64,000 nucleotides of DNA from Dioscorea cayenensis subsp. rotundata (lineage: Eukaryota; Streptophyta; Magnoliopsida; Dioscoreales; Dioscoreaceae). Location: assembly GCF_009730915.1 (NCBI RefSeq), contig NC_052483.1, positions 2,356,001 to 2,420,000 on the forward strand. Direction: 5' to 3'. Each line of letters begins with the position of its first letter. Positions within the stretch are counted from its first letter, which is position 1. Below the pieces are notes generated by a model. The model did not search any database. It saw only the letters and a program-made list of their open reading frames with translations, and was not told the origin of the DNA. A program made the position numbers and the translations under genes. Shown one piece after another: positions 46,956 to 59,799 of the stretch.

Positions 46956-48438
46956 GGAAAGAAACAGCTTCTTGATTTTGTCAGAGCTGAGGATAATATA
47001 TGTTTTGTATGTATGTGTATACATTCAAAAGACATTGTAGGTAAGCATCTTTTTTGTAATCTATACAGTTGAATGTTCATTGATATTTTGCAAGGGATTC
47101 ATATATTATTATCAATTAATAATATGAATGAATGATATTGTAAAAGTGAATCAATCAGTTGTGAACATTGATATTTTGCCCAAGCATCCAACATTGCTTG
47201 TAAGCCTTCTCTGGAATCTCTACATAAAAGAAAAGTAATGGTTGGTAGACCATGAAATGGTTTTTTAACTTTTTTTTTCCCCCACTTCTTTGTATTATTA
47301 AAACAGAAAAGAAAAAAGAGTTCATATTTCTTAAAGAAAAAACAAAGATGTTTTTTTATTAAATTATGGATGAAGATTGTTGGATTCTTTTGCCTAAAGC
47401 AAAAGTAGTTTGACACTAGAATTTCAATTTTAGTTTATTTTATTTTATTGGGGACAATTTTCCCATTGGAGAGTGGAAACAAATAATTCATGTAAATTTT
47501 GTTATTTTACTTTAAATAATAATTATTTTTATGGTCTTTTCCATTTTTTGACATATCATAATATTTTAATACCTAATGAAATGCCAACTTTTCAACACAT
47601 GGTAATTAATTAATTTATTTATCAATAGAATCACAAAATGGTTCGATTTAAACATTTTCTACAAGCATTAATAAAATTTATTTTTTTATAGTATTATAAA
47701 CTTTTATTATTTTTATTTTTAGAAAGACGACAAACGCCGTAACCCAAAAGACGAACACGTTGGGAAACCGCGCTCACCATCGAACCGTGTCGAAGATGGG
47801 AATCAATCGAATTAGAGAATCATGCTCGACACTCGACGCAAAGAACCGATGTAAATTCTAATATAATACTATTTATTAATATTATTTGAGGTCAGATTTG
47901 AGCATGAAATTTTATGAAAAACAATAATTTCGCTCATCCAAAATTATAGAATAGAAAATAAAATTTAAAAACTTTACAATACAATGTAACTTATGCATCT
48001 CTATATTTATTTATTTTTTATTTTTTATTTTTAACAATCTCTTAAATGGTTCTTTTGACAATCCTTGAATGGCTGGCATTAGTATAAAAAATGAAAGAAA
48101 AAAAAAATGTATGGCTAATCAAATTCATCTCATCCACAGGAAAGAAATATCACAAATCCAATAAAAACCAAACCACTAAAAAAATAAAAATTTAATCCCA
48201 AACTCCAAATAATAATTAAAACTAATATTATTAATAATAAAAAATAATACAACATAAAAAGAATTCCAACGCATGAATCAAATATGTATATGCAATCGAA
48301 GGAACTCAATTTATCTATCAACAGAACCCAAATGCTCATCAACAAAAATCAATAATAATAATAAACATTACAACACCAATTCAATCATAAATCCCCAAAA
48401 TAAATTACAGCTCAATAATTCCACAATAATTTTCATCT
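46956..48438. other. Intergenic between convergent PPR and AGP genes
   Basis: Presumed 3' UTRs and AT-rich spacer. A more balanced patch at about 47725-47850 has no recognisable content. Confidence 0.6.
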
Positions 48439-49199
48439 CTATGAGATCATCGCAACGGCCAAGATCGCTGCGCCCAGCATCGAGATCAGCGCACTTCCCA
48501 TCATCCTCATCGCTCCACTCTAAAAATTTATTTATTTTTTAAATAGTCAATTAATTAATTTTAAAATTAATATTTTGATTTAAAAATATGAAAAATAGGA
48601 AAGAAGGGAAAAGCGGGGGTGAGCTTACCGTGTCGCTGGCTTCGGCGGGGGAGGCGGGGCCAGGGGAGGAGGCATCGGGGGCGCCGGCGGGAGACTTGGG
48701 GACTGCACCGGCGGGAGACGGAGATGGAGTAGAGCCCTTCTTCTTCTTCAATGGCTTCGTCTTGCTCGGCGCTGGGGCGGGGACGTCGGACGGGATTGGG
48801 GTGGCAGCAGCGGGGACGGGGGCGGGAGGGGAGCTGACCGGTGCGGGGGTCGGCGGGGAGTGACAGGTGCCGGAGTCGGAGGGGTTTTGGTTGGCGGTGC
48901 AGCGACGGGAGCGGGAGTGGGTGGGGTTTTGGTTGGCGGTGCGGCGACGGGAGCGGCGGTGGGTGGGGTTTTGGTCGGTGGTGCGGCAACAGGGGCAGTG
49001 ACTGGGGCGGCGACGGGGAAACAGGGGGTGGTGGTGGTGGGGGGTTAGAAGGAGGAGAGGAAGTGGGGGAAGGGGTGGTGGGTTTGGATGGAGGGGAAGC
49101 GGTGGCGGCTGATGGGGAAGCGGCGGGGGATTGCGCGACGGCGGCGGCGATCGTGAGGGCGAGCATTGCGAACGCGAGAGTGGCTCGTCGGAGATCCAT
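48439..49199 (-). CDS. Lysine-rich classical arabinogalactan protein, GPI-anchored (two exons; two frameshifts as assembled)
   Basis: Cell-surface proteoglycan of the AGP17/18/19 type. Order: signal peptide MDLRRATLAFAMLALTIAAA with cleavage before QSPAAS; Pro/Ser/Thr/Ala-rich backbone with three near-identical APVAAPPTKTPPT repeats; the Lys-rich block SKTKPLKKKKGS; AGAVPKSPAGAPDASSPGPA; then exon 2 (48439-48519) coding SGAMRMMG and a hydrophobic GPI-addition tail ending LAVAMIS. The intron is 48520-48628 (GTAAGC..TTTTAG). Exon 1 (48629-49199) needs one extra C in each of two C runs (plus-strand GGGG at 49015-49018 and 48855-48858) to link signal peptide, repeats and Lys block; corrected length is 218 codons (217 aa), normal for the family. 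The shift points fall in homopolymers. A TATA-like TATTTATT lies upstream at about 49265-49272. Confidence 0.8.
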
Positions 49200-49299
49200 C
49201 GATGCTTCGAGAGAGATGGAGTGAAGGAGGAGTGAATGGGGGAGTCACAAGAAGGGGCGGTGAGAATAAATAGGCGAGTGACGCGACCCTACGCGGTTT

Positions 49300-52200
49300 G
49301 GGAGAGTATTGGCCGAACGATTGGATCCAGATGGCAGAGAAGGATGATCGCGAGGTAAAATGGACGGTGGATGTTTGGGGGGTGATGACAGACTGGCAGT
49401 GGGACCCGTGAAGAGAGAAGGGGCATGTGAACGTTGGTTCATTGGTTTTCGGGGTTTGGGTTGGCGTTTTGGCGCCACTCGCCACCGTCGTACATGGGAC
49501 CCACTTTTTCTTTTTGAATTTTTCATTTTTCACCCTCTTTTAATATATATTTCATTTTCCCCTGGTAATTTTGAAAATTTACTTGGGATTGTCAATCATG
49601 TGTGTTTTTTAAGAATATGGGTTTTGATTTTTTTTTTTTTTTATTTCTGGTTATTGTAAATTATAATTTTTTTTTAAATATGAAATTTTAATCAACTCTT
49701 ATTTTTGGTAAAGTTTAAGTAAGATGAAGGTAAAAAATTTTGTTGACCTTGTGAGTGCATTTTACATCTGTATTTATTTTTTATTTAAATTTTATATAGA
49801 AATGCTTGTTGCCTGATGTTAAAAAATTATATATTATATAATTTTATTGTAACTTTTTGATGAAGTTGGAAGGGAAAAATGAAAGGTTAGGGTGTTCTAA
49901 TTTGTGAAAAGAGAAGGGGGTTAAAAGACAATTTTGGATTAAGCCGTAAAAGTACCATTCTTTGTGGAAGAGTAAATCTGATACCTCGTGTCTCACGTCT
50001 CTCGTTCTTATTTTGTCACCGAAAATAGACACTCGAGCATATCATTGGTGGGACCATCATGGTCCCCTTCATCTGGTCCTTTTCTCCGGTCTGATTATTC
50101 TTTGCAATTAAAAACTTAGTACAAACGGCCGCATAATGATTCAAAATATCAACCCTTAGATATCCTCAAGATCCGTGATTTAACAATCGGACGGGTATAA
50201 TTTGATTTTCGAGTCTCCAACGGTCAGAAAAAACGTGGACCACTACGCCAGCGCCTGAACGTTGGAATTCAATTGCCAAATAATTTACTTGGAAACGAAC
50301 GTTGGAGGAAATTAAATTTTAATTTTTCTTCTGACAAAAATTATAAAATAATTTTTAGTGTTTGATGAACGTCATTATCACTAATCAGAATAGATTAACT
50401 ATATATTATACATCTCGAGCATTAATTAACTTCCATTTTTAGTGTTTGTTTGAGCTCAATTTGTTTATGAATTTAGTAACATAAATTTACTAAATGTGTT
50501 TGTTAGGATTGATGATTAGTTAATTAGATATGCAATTAGTTGCTCTCATGTGCAAAGAAGAGATGTATGTGTCTTAATGAGTTGGCATTTTGTCATTGTG
50601 CTTCTTTTGATGCCTCCTCTCCAACCCACCATCGGTAGCATGGATTCTACCAACCATGGTTTTTTTTTTAGTTTTGTTATTTAGTTTTTCTTTATTAGAA
50701 TTAGAGAATACGGTGATTTGTATAATTAATGAAATAGACATATGATTTGCTAACTGGTTCACGGCTTATTAGCACAGAATCCTTAATATAGGGTCTTTTG
50801 TACTATTGGCAAAGATCAAAAGGATGAATATCTACTGTGGCGGAGTAAGGGCCGTCTATTTTTAAAAAATTTGTGCATGACTCTAACATGTAACTTGTCT
50901 ACTTTATCAGACACAAATTCAATAATTTAATTATAAAATTAATTTTGTTATTTGATAATCATTTGAAAAAAACATGACCTATGTTGTTTTTTTGTTTTTA
51001 AATAGATAAACCATCTAAAATATATTCTATACACAAAAAATTGATTACAGAGACCAAGATATTCAGTACAATACAAAAGAGTTAGAATTATATAAAACTG
51101 CTAATGATAATTAATTAAGTTTTTTTAATGATAGGAAAGACTTTTCGGAAATCATTATCTAAGGACATCATATATTAAATGCTTATTATCGGTGTATTTT
51201 ATAATGTAAGTTATACCATTTATATCCAAAGACTTGTTATAAAATGCTTTTTATAGTCATTTTTTAGCTACCGCCACAGTTATTAAGCAATTGAGATTTT
51301 TTATTGTCATTCATTTATAAGGTCAATAATTTCACTCTCTTTTAATACATGGTTGTTTTTTTAATAATAAAAGTGTATGTGAGGGGTCCGAAATGTTTCG
51401 TCCATGTTGCCTTATAAAATATATATATATATATTATAAAAAAATAACTTTTTTTTATAGCTTATATCTTTTCTAAGCCAATACAAACGCCATCAAAATA
51501 CATGACAATTTTTTTAATAAAATAATTTTTTGAATAAAATAATTTTTTATGATAGAAAAAAAAAAAGAAGCAATCGATACTAATCCTATGTCAATAGTCC
51601 ATCATATTTTTCTTTAATTTGATTTTTTATTTTGAGTGAAATTATAGTATGCCCACTTTCAACTAAATAATCCAATAAGAATATATCTCACATATTTTCT
51701 CAAAATTTTACTATTTTAATAAATATAATTAATAATTATTTTAAAATTTATTAATTGTAGCTAAAATTTATCCTTAAGTAAAAAACACATAAATTTAATC
51801 ACGAATTTTATATTTCAACTAACATTAATCCCAAAAAAAAAAGAAATTATTAATATACTCATGTAAATCCCATGTCTTTCCTCTACCTTCAAGAGAAAGA
51901 GAGAATATGAAAAGTAAAAATAAAAAAATTATAAACTATTGTTAATTATAAAAAATCTAAACAAACAAAAGTGTTTTAAAAAATTAAATAATTAATTAAA
52001 AAAACAAGCAATGATGATTTTATATCTCATACTAGCAATCACTCACTTTTATAAGTGCATATAAGCATGCACTTTTCTTTTTAAAAAAATATTAAAAAGA
52101 AATATTTAGATATTTAATATTCTTTATAATATTCCAATATACAAGACAATTGATGAAAATTAACATAAATCTTTTGTATGGAATACTATAATAACAAAGT

Positions 52201-53118
52201 GATTCAAGAGTCCCTCTTTGGGTCCATACAAATAGTTGTATGTGTTGGCCCAATGGGTTGAACATAGAGTGCTCTATTGATTGCTATTGATCAAAGAGGA
52301 TATCATAATCATCATATTATGCTATGCTTGTCATTCAAGTATAATTTATGTATGAATTTAATGAGTATACCAAATAAAAAAATTAAAGAAAGTACAAAAT
52401 TAGCGAAGGCCTAATAAATTTTAATCATAGGACCCTTTTCGATCTTTTTTTCTTGCTTTGATGTAATTGAAGTTATGATAGCAAAAAAAACACATGAGTT
52501 ATTTTTTTTTTACCGAAAATACTGTTGGCAAAACTTTATATGTATATATATATATATGTGTGTGTGTGTAAAAAATCATAAATTTTCCTTGATTTAAGTT
52601 TTTCTTATGTCCTCCACTTAGCCGCTAAAAGAAAATTTTTCAACATTAATTATTTTGATTAAAACATTCTTAATAATAATATACTATTTACTCATTATCC
52701 CAATATATAAACATAAAATCGTAATTATTTTCTCCCAATTTAAGCTTTTGTTTCATTTTCTTTACTCAATAGGCTATTTTTTTTCTTGATTGTTAGGGTA
52801 TTATTATATTAATTAAGTATTTATTTATATTAGATTTGTTTACAAAAACATGCTATCCATATTATTATATCCTAAATGGTAATTTCATAGCTTAAAACAA
52901 CTTTTATGTGCCCGTTCTCTAAAATACACATAATAAAACCACTAATATTGATTTATTTATTTATTTATTGATAAAGTGAATAAGCCATTCAATTCTACCT
53001 CTCATTTTTTAACTTTGAAAAAAAAAATAATTACCATTCTTTCAGCGCTTGACTCACTTATACAACCCTATAAATTAAGCATCAAAATATATAATTTTTG
53101 TAAAAGTATTTATAAAAA
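49300..53118. other. Intergenic, AT-rich
   Basis: About 3.8 kb with poly-A/T tracts and short TA runs (51419-51434, 52541-52568). No gene or delimited element supported. Confidence 0.55.
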
Positions 53119-53532
53119 GAGGCTTTTGCAGGTGTACTCCTAAAAATTTTTAAATTACATATTTACCCCTGAATAAAAGTTAATTGCATACATATACTTG
53201 AATAATATACATAATTGCGTATATACCCTTGGGGTTCAAATTAGTTGAAAAACCATCTATTAAACAAACAACAAATATATAAAATTACCATTATACCATT
53301 GCATATAAACCCTTAAAAAGTTTTTTTTAAGTTGTACAAGGGTTATTTTAGACCTTTTGTATATCTTAATCCAAGTTATAACCATAGTTAATCAAGTTTG
53401 ATTATCGGAATCTAACAGTAAAGGAATATCCGCAATTACCTATATTTTTCAGGGATATATATACAATTATGTTTTTTCGGAGGGTAAATATGCAATTATA
53501 GAACTTTTGAGGGGTTTATAACTAATTCTCCC
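53119..53532. mobile_element. Mutator-like MITE, 414 bp
   Basis: Perfect 9 bp direct repeat TTATAAAAA (53110-53118, 53533-53541). The arms, about 60 bp each, are inverted: left has GGTGTACTCCTAAAA then ATTACATATTTACCCC; right complemented has TATAAACCCCTCAAAA then ATTGCATATTTACCC. Non-coding. Confidence 0.8.
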
Positions 53533-53541
53533 TTATAAAAA

Positions 53542-54847
53542 CTTCCTTTTCAAAAATCATAAGTTTATAGATTTTTTTAAAGAAGTGAATGTATATAACC
53601 ATATATATATATATATATATGAGAGAAAAGGCTCTCAGTGAATAATTTACAATTTTTTATAATATTTTTTATTATTTTATTTCATATAATATGATATTTA
53701 TGTGCTTGAAACCAATGATTCCTGCACATTTCTTAGAATGAAATTAAAATAAAAAATTTCACATCAAAAAGACATTCTTCATAAGAGCTCCCAAACTAGA
53801 ACAAACATGTTCACCCACTCCACTCCATGGAACAAAAATGTTTGCCATTATGTTTGGACAGATCAAGCCTGCATTTTTCATTCAGTTTCTGTCTACATGT
53901 TTCCCATCTTTCTCATCCCCATCATGAATCTCACTAGTACTCATTCTACCTCTTTTGTTTATTTATTTTCTTTAATTAACTTAATTTCAATTTAATCATT
54001 AAAGGTATAATCCCATGAGACACTTTAATTAAAGTTGATTAAAGTCACAAGACAACGTAAATGAAGAAGCTACATAAAGGATTAAAGGAAGTGTCCCAAA
54101 TAGAAGTTCTTAAGCTTCCATAGGACCATTTCTCATTATCTTACAGTTCTAAAAGGTTGGTTTCCTTCAAGAGAAAGCAAGAACAGTGATCTTTTCACTC
54201 ATCATCTATGTGTAAAGAATGTCAAGCATGGGAAACAAAATAGTATTTCTTTCAAAAGACCACAACTTGATTTTTAACAACATATTTGGTTGTCTTAATC
54301 ACTCCCTTTAAAATAAATAATCCTTGCAATAAAGATAGAACTAATGATATAAAAAGCTCGGCTCCTCAGGACTCGGCAACAAACCAAGCTTCAACACCTC
54401 CAAACTTGGCACGGTAATTCTCGTGAACAACTTATACTGTACCACAGTAACACTTGTAATTTAAACATCTCATTGTTACTGTAGGTTTGGCATCATGATT
54501 AAATTACCATCACCGTGTTACTGTATATACAAAGTAAGCTCAATTCTGACTCAGATAAAAATAATGCCGAGCTGAGCTTGAACATAACAAAACACGACCA
54601 GACTTGGCTCAATTACAAACCCAGATGGAATAACGATTTCAAGAGCAATAGAAACAAGAAGTTCAAATTAAGAGAGAAGTGGTAGTACATCAAGTTCTGA
54701 AATCTGAATACAAATCTATGCTTGAACTCCAAACAAGAGCTACAAACAGTTAGTATTAGAGCTCAAGTCAGTAATCTTAGTTAAAACTCTAGTTCTATAA
54801 ACAAATTTTGACTTGTTTGTGATCCTAAAAGTAAGACACTAATACTA
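53542..54847. other. Intergenic, 3' side of the DUF620 gene
   Basis: TA run at 53600-53621 and AT-rich sequence; 54355-54620 is more balanced with GCTCGGCTC / GAGCTGAGC words that may be an old hAT-like remnant. Presumed 3' UTR of the DUF620 gene next to 54847. Confidence 0.45.
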
Positions 54848-56789
54848 CTAAACTTCCACCCTCCAGACTATGTTATTGGTGGTATCTTGTTGCTTCTCCA
54901 ATGCTGCAATTTTCACCTGATGATTTGATGGGGCAATGAGCCTCTTTCCCCGCTCTCCGTGAGGAATGTCAGAAGCTTCACTGATCAGCCCGTTTCTTAT
55001 ATCGGCCGGAGGAATGAAACAGTCCATTGAAAGCCCGGGGACATTGAACGCAACCTCTTCGATGGTCCATGCCTCCTCCATTCTGGTCTTTGTGTGACTC
55101 ATTGCCATTTCCCCAAACCTAAACAATGTGACCACTGATCGCCCCGAGTGGGCGATCATTATCCCATCAACTGAGCGGTAATCATCGAGGAATGAATTTA
55201 TAGTTGTCTCCCAGTAAACTGCATCACCGCCGGTATTTGATTGAATACGAGTCAGATGTGAATCCTCCATGTGCACAAGAAGCCCAGTTCGCTGACTGAA
55301 GTAACCGAACAACAAATGCCTTATGATTTCAGCAGGGCCCTCGCTTCGAGCTTTCAGTGTCTGAGGATCAGCTGAGAGTTTGAGGATGAAGCAGTCCTCT
55401 CCATTGACTTTCTTCTCACCGATGCATCTGGCATTGGCAAACATGCTTGCTGTGGTTAATGGATCAAGGCCCTGCTCACAGAATTAACACCAAATTAAGC
55501 AAAGCTTTTCAGTACATGCAAACAAAAGGAACTGAGATCTTCTCTGTAATAGATCATAGACCTGCAAAGCTCGTCGGAGAGGTCGAACAGGGCCCTTGGC
55601 AGCGTGTGCGCCAAGCCAGGGAGTGTGGCGCCAAACAAGCTCACCATTGCAACCAGCATGCACCTTACTGCCACCGACAGCAAGCTCGACATACCACATA
55701 TCAGGAGCCATCTGCCAAAGAACAAAACCACCAGACTCTGCAGCTGAACACCTTGTCTTCATGACTTTGGTTGCAGTCTCAAACTCCGAAGCCAGCATTC
55801 GAACTTTTCCCATTGCATATGAATTTCGAATAGAGCTTTGCAGCTTCTGCCCCCCGGATGCTGCCATGTATTGCTGTAATATATATTGAGCTGAAGAAGT
55901 CTCCTATGTAACAATCATAAACACATTTGAAAGATCAAAGAGGTGCACAAACTGAGATTAATTGAATACTAATTCAAGAATAAATGAATTCAAGCATTGA
56001 AGTTTATACCAAACAAGTACTCAAAATTAATTCATGTCTACATGAAATCCAGTGAACAGTGTCAAAAGTGGTATTCAGAAACATGCATTCTCATTCTTAA
56101 ATCAAATGTCCTTCAGAGATCATAAAAAAAAAAAAAAAAGATTTTTGCTTTATTTTCCGGAATGAAAATGGCAAAGGATCATCAATGCAAGCATACAAAC
56201 AGACAAGAAACAATTAATCTGAGCATAAATGCAGTCCTTTCGCGTGAAAAAGATCGCATTTTTAGGTTTAAACTCTAAGAAAAAATAAACAGAGTAAAAG
56301 AGGGAGAGAAAAGCTCACGATGGGGGTGTCCTTGATGCTGAGATGAGGCAGCGGCTCGCCGCAGCTAACATGGATCGGAGCCAACGGCGCCCCCATCACG
56401 CCAAGCAATAGCCGGAGATCCGACCGCCGGCACGACGTCGACCCTCCTCCTCCCGACACTGAAGGCGTCCTCGAGAGCTGACCTCGCATCCACTGACCCC
56501 ACCCCTCCCTCCTCCCATCCCCAACGTTCCCACCTCCGGCGCCACCCTCATCACCGTCCGGCCCCTCCATCAACGGCGCCAGTCCCTCTCCTCCAGGCCT
56601 CAAACTCCCCATTCTCACCATCACTCCCGAATCCAACGCTGCATGCCGCCCTCTCCTCCGCCGCGGGTTCAACAACCCTCTCATCGGCGACGCACTCCTC
56701 ACCGGACTCCCCGCCCGCGACCTCGCCGGCGATAGTCCCCGGATCACCTCCTCCTTCAGCGCAGCGAAAAACCCTTGCTTCCTCTCCAT
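54848..56789 (-). CDS. DUF620 family protein (three exons, 478 aa)
   Basis: Plant-specific protein of unknown biochemical function. Exons on the minus strand: 56789-56319, 55903-55562 and 55471-54848, all phase 0 with GT-AG introns (1437 nt with TAG stop). Exon 1: MERKQGFFAALKEEVIRGLS, Arg/Gly/Pro-rich disordered region, LRLLLGVMGAPLAPIHV near residues 127-143. Exon 2: QYILQQYMAASGGQKLQSSI, SGGFVLWQMAPDMWYVELAV, GGSKVHAGCNGELVWRHTPW. Exon 3: FILKLSADPQTLKARSEGPA, EIIRHLLFGYFSQRTGLLVH, WETTINSFLDDYRSVDGIMI, AWTIEEVAFNVPGLSMDCFI. These blocks and their order match the family as I know it. No frame lesion despite a very GC-rich exon 1, which contrasts with the three genes to its left. Confidence 0.92.
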
Positions 56790-57234
56790 TCAACCCCTCC
56801 TAAAACTCAAAAATCACAAAATCAAGGACCAAAATGTAATTCCTAAACTTCCGAGGACTTCTCTCCAATAATCCTGGAAAGAAGAGCAAGAGTGACCAAG
56901 CTCTTGCTCCCACTCCTCTGCGTGCTTCCTTCAGAGTTCAGACCCGAAGAGAAGGACTAAAATATTAAATATAAAAAAATATATATATAGATCCTAAAAA
57001 CAAAAGTAAATAATAATAATAAATTAATTCAAGGACTTGAACAGAAAATAAACAGTATAATTCCAATCACCGCTCAGTAAACTCACCTCCTCAGCTCCCC
57101 TAGTTATAAGATCAGACCCGAAACCCGTTAAGCTAGCTCTAACTAATCCGAAGCAGCGGTGATTTCACCGGGAAGTGAGACAAGAAACGGCGCCGTTAAC
57201 CGTGACCGAAAAAGAGACGGGCTCGCCTGATGAT

Positions 57235-57240
57235 CACGTG
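57235..57240. promoter_or_regulatory. G-box CACGTG upstream of the DUF620 gene
   Basis: Palindromic CACGTG in TGATCACGTG about 450 bp upstream of the ATG. G-boxes bind bZIP and bHLH factors; use here is inferred from position only. Confidence 0.4.
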
Positions 57241-58280
57241 ATAGGTTGGGTTTTTAGATTTGGTTAATTAATGAGTAATTAAGACAAGAGGATTATGGTT
57301 AATTAAGAATTAAGGAAAGCAATGAAACTGTGAGTGCTCTGATTATGGACATTAATTAAAAGTTTAAAACACTTTAATGACATAATAACGACAAAAAAAT
57401 TCAATGCCTTTTGTTGTAGTGTATCTTGTATGAAATTATTTATTGTCAAAAAAATCATTTTAGTATTTACTTAATGACATAATAAATAAGGACAAAATTG
57501 AAGGATGGATTCATAAGAAAATAATTTATTATAAAGATTGGTATTTAAATTAAAGAGATGATGATTATGATGATGATGTATGATAAATAGTAAGATTAGA
57601 AAAAAATAATAATAGAAAAGTGAGTGATGATGAAATGTGTTTTGTGTTTGCTTTGATGTAATGAATAGTGTTTGGTTTTATAACATTGTTGTAGAATGTT
57701 TTGAATGAGAGAATCTTATGATGCTGAAATTGTTGGGAATTATAACTTATAAGACATGATAATTAATGTTTAATTGGGATTAAGATCTTCACAATTGCAC
57801 ACACAAGACCACAACAACAACAATCACCCTCGAGTCCTAACTATTTAGGATCGGTTATATCATTTAAATAAGTTCTTGTTTTTTTTTACAATTCTATACT
57901 TATTAGTTGTCTAAATATATATTAATATTATTTTTAATTATTATTTTTTTATTTTATGAATAAGATGTACAGATTCAATTATTAATGTTAATATTTAATA
58001 TTTATTTTAATATTCTGGCCCGTTTACTTTTTTTGAGTATATTATTTTTTCTTCAATTTATTTTATTTTATTTTATTTTATTTCTTTCTAGTTATGTTAA
58101 AAACATCTCATATAAAGATTTATTTAGTGGGTAAAACTATTGTCAAAATATTTAAAAAATATAAAAAACACAAAATAATTATTATCATCTTTTTATAATA
58201 TTTACGCATTTGGTCCCTCAAATCATCCAAACAAATAATATTATTAATGAGCCCTATTCTTATAAATCCAAAAATGTGAA

Positions 58281-58375
58281 ATTTAATACCAACTAGATTG
58301 GTTCAAATGATAGAGTTTTAGGTCGCTTAATTAAATAGTTTTCAAATTTAAATTTTGATACATATAAAAAAAATA
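58281..58375 (+). mobile_element. Short SINE-like repeat, second family
   Basis: CTAGATTGGTTCAAATGATA then GAGTTTTAGGTCGCTTAATTAA..TTTAAATTTTGATAC, related to 33690-33785 and 61866-61950. Confidence 0.4.
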
Positions 58376-58624
58376 TTAATTAAGAAAAATTTACAATCTA
58401 GGATATTTTTCATATCTCATCAGAACTAATTCAGTAATTCAGTATTGGTGCCTAGTAGGAAGCAAGTGAATCAAAAAATTAAAAATAAAAAATAATATAA
58501 AAAAATCAAAGATTATTTACAAATAAAACATAAAACCACTTTCTTTTATAGAAAAATAATAAAATAAATGATTTTTTTTACTCGAGACAAATCAGTTGAT
58601 TTAATATTAATATATCAAAAAAAT

Positions 58625-58885
58625 ATTTTTTTTGAAATAATGGATAAACCCCATTGCATTAATAAAAAAAGATAACACAGACTCTAATCATTAAATGTAA
58701 AAAAACTGGAGACAAAAAAAGTACAATCACAAAAAAAGGTCACTAACGCCTCAAAAAAGTAAAAAACAAGTACAAAACCTAACTAGAGCTTAAGTTGAGC
58801 ATCTCCTCTAAAGACCGAATCCCCTCGTATGCTTTCATACGACTAATGGTTTACTTTTTGAGAGTCATCAACGCCCCCAAAAGTA
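58625..58885 (-). mobile_element. L1-like LINE 3' UTR end, minus strand
   Basis: Minus-strand reading ends TGCAATGGGGTTTATCC then ATTATTTC and an A tail, preceded by T-rich 3' UTR-like sequence; this is the usual ending of plant L1 elements. No coding part is visible and the 5' end is not defined. Confidence 0.5.
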
Positions 58886-58979
58886 AAAAAATTTATTTTG
58901 GATATAAATTTTTTTCATAATTTATATCCAAAATAAATAAACTCATTTATTTAAATATTTAATTACTTAATTATTAAAA

Positions 58980-59380
58980 TAATAATAATCTCATGGTCAA
59001 CTATCAATATGGGAGACGCAAAACACACCATAAAAGGCTGCAAAGACGTCCCCACCGTCAGATCACCCGCTTTATTCGTGTCTCTCGCTGATCTCACATG
59101 CGGCTCTGAACACCCCCAGTAATCCAGTTACACCAAAAACATCATTTTATAGAAGAAACATTATCAACACCCATCCACTACGTTGGCTGATGTCTTTGCG
59201 GTGACCTCACCGAAGATGTTGGTAAGCACACCAGACAGCTTGTCTTGACTCGGTCTGATATCATGGTCAACGGATTCAACCCCGTCAACGCGGTTCCCGA
59301 TGACGGACTAATGGATCGGGCCCAGACACCCATGGGCCTTACTTTGTTTTTGGGCCTTCAAACAGTTACACAATAGAAAG
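58980..59380. other. GC-richer patch of unknown nature
   Basis: About 400 bp of balanced sequence in an AT-rich spacer. A minus-strand frame reads DHDIRPSQDKLSGVLTNIFG, followed by EVTAKTSANV, without stop for about 45 codons. I do not recognise it; it could be a gene fragment or part of a transposon. Confidence 0.3.
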
Positions 59381-59556
59381 TTAGATATTGGCATTTTTAA
59401 ACCCGATCAACCGCCCCCATTCATTCGTTTTTTTTTTAATCTAGTACAATACTCGAGTACTGTTGTCTTCTCTTTGTCTCTTTCTTATTTTTTTTCTCTT
59501 TTATGTTTTTTTATTTGTGGACGCTTTGTAAATGTTCAGAAAAAATATATTATCTA

Positions 59557-59786
59557 ATAACCATTGGATAAATTTAAATTGTATGACATCAAAAGTCAGA
59601 AGTGAGCGTCATGGGCTCAAATCTCTCCCAACAAGATCTGCTCTCCCATACTCGCTCATATAACGCTCACCCGAGATTTCGATACTATTCTCATATCATG
59701 ACATCCGGGCTTTCAAGATCTGTTTAAGATCTGCTTTATATTCATAAAAAAGGGCGCTTATCGTCTATTATTCAAAAAAATTAAAT
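59557..59786 (+). mobile_element. tRNA-derived SINE, 230 bp (second full copy)
   Basis: Perfect 12 bp direct repeat ATATATTATCTA (59545-59556, 59787-59798). Same layout as 10028-10257: GTATGACATCAAAAG, B-box-like GGCTCAAATC, GGGCTTTCAAGATCTG, TATTCATAAAAAAG, and a CGTCTATTATTCAAAAAAA tail. Length is identical (230 bp). Confidence 0.85.
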
Positions 59787-59799
59787 ATATATTATCTAT

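Noticed and set aside
48860-49048. Gly/Val/Ala-rich open frame on the plus strand opposite the AGP gene
   Set aside because: It is the antisense shadow of the Pro/Ala/Thr-rich AGP repeats; signal peptide, Lys-rich block and GPI tail are all on the minus strand.
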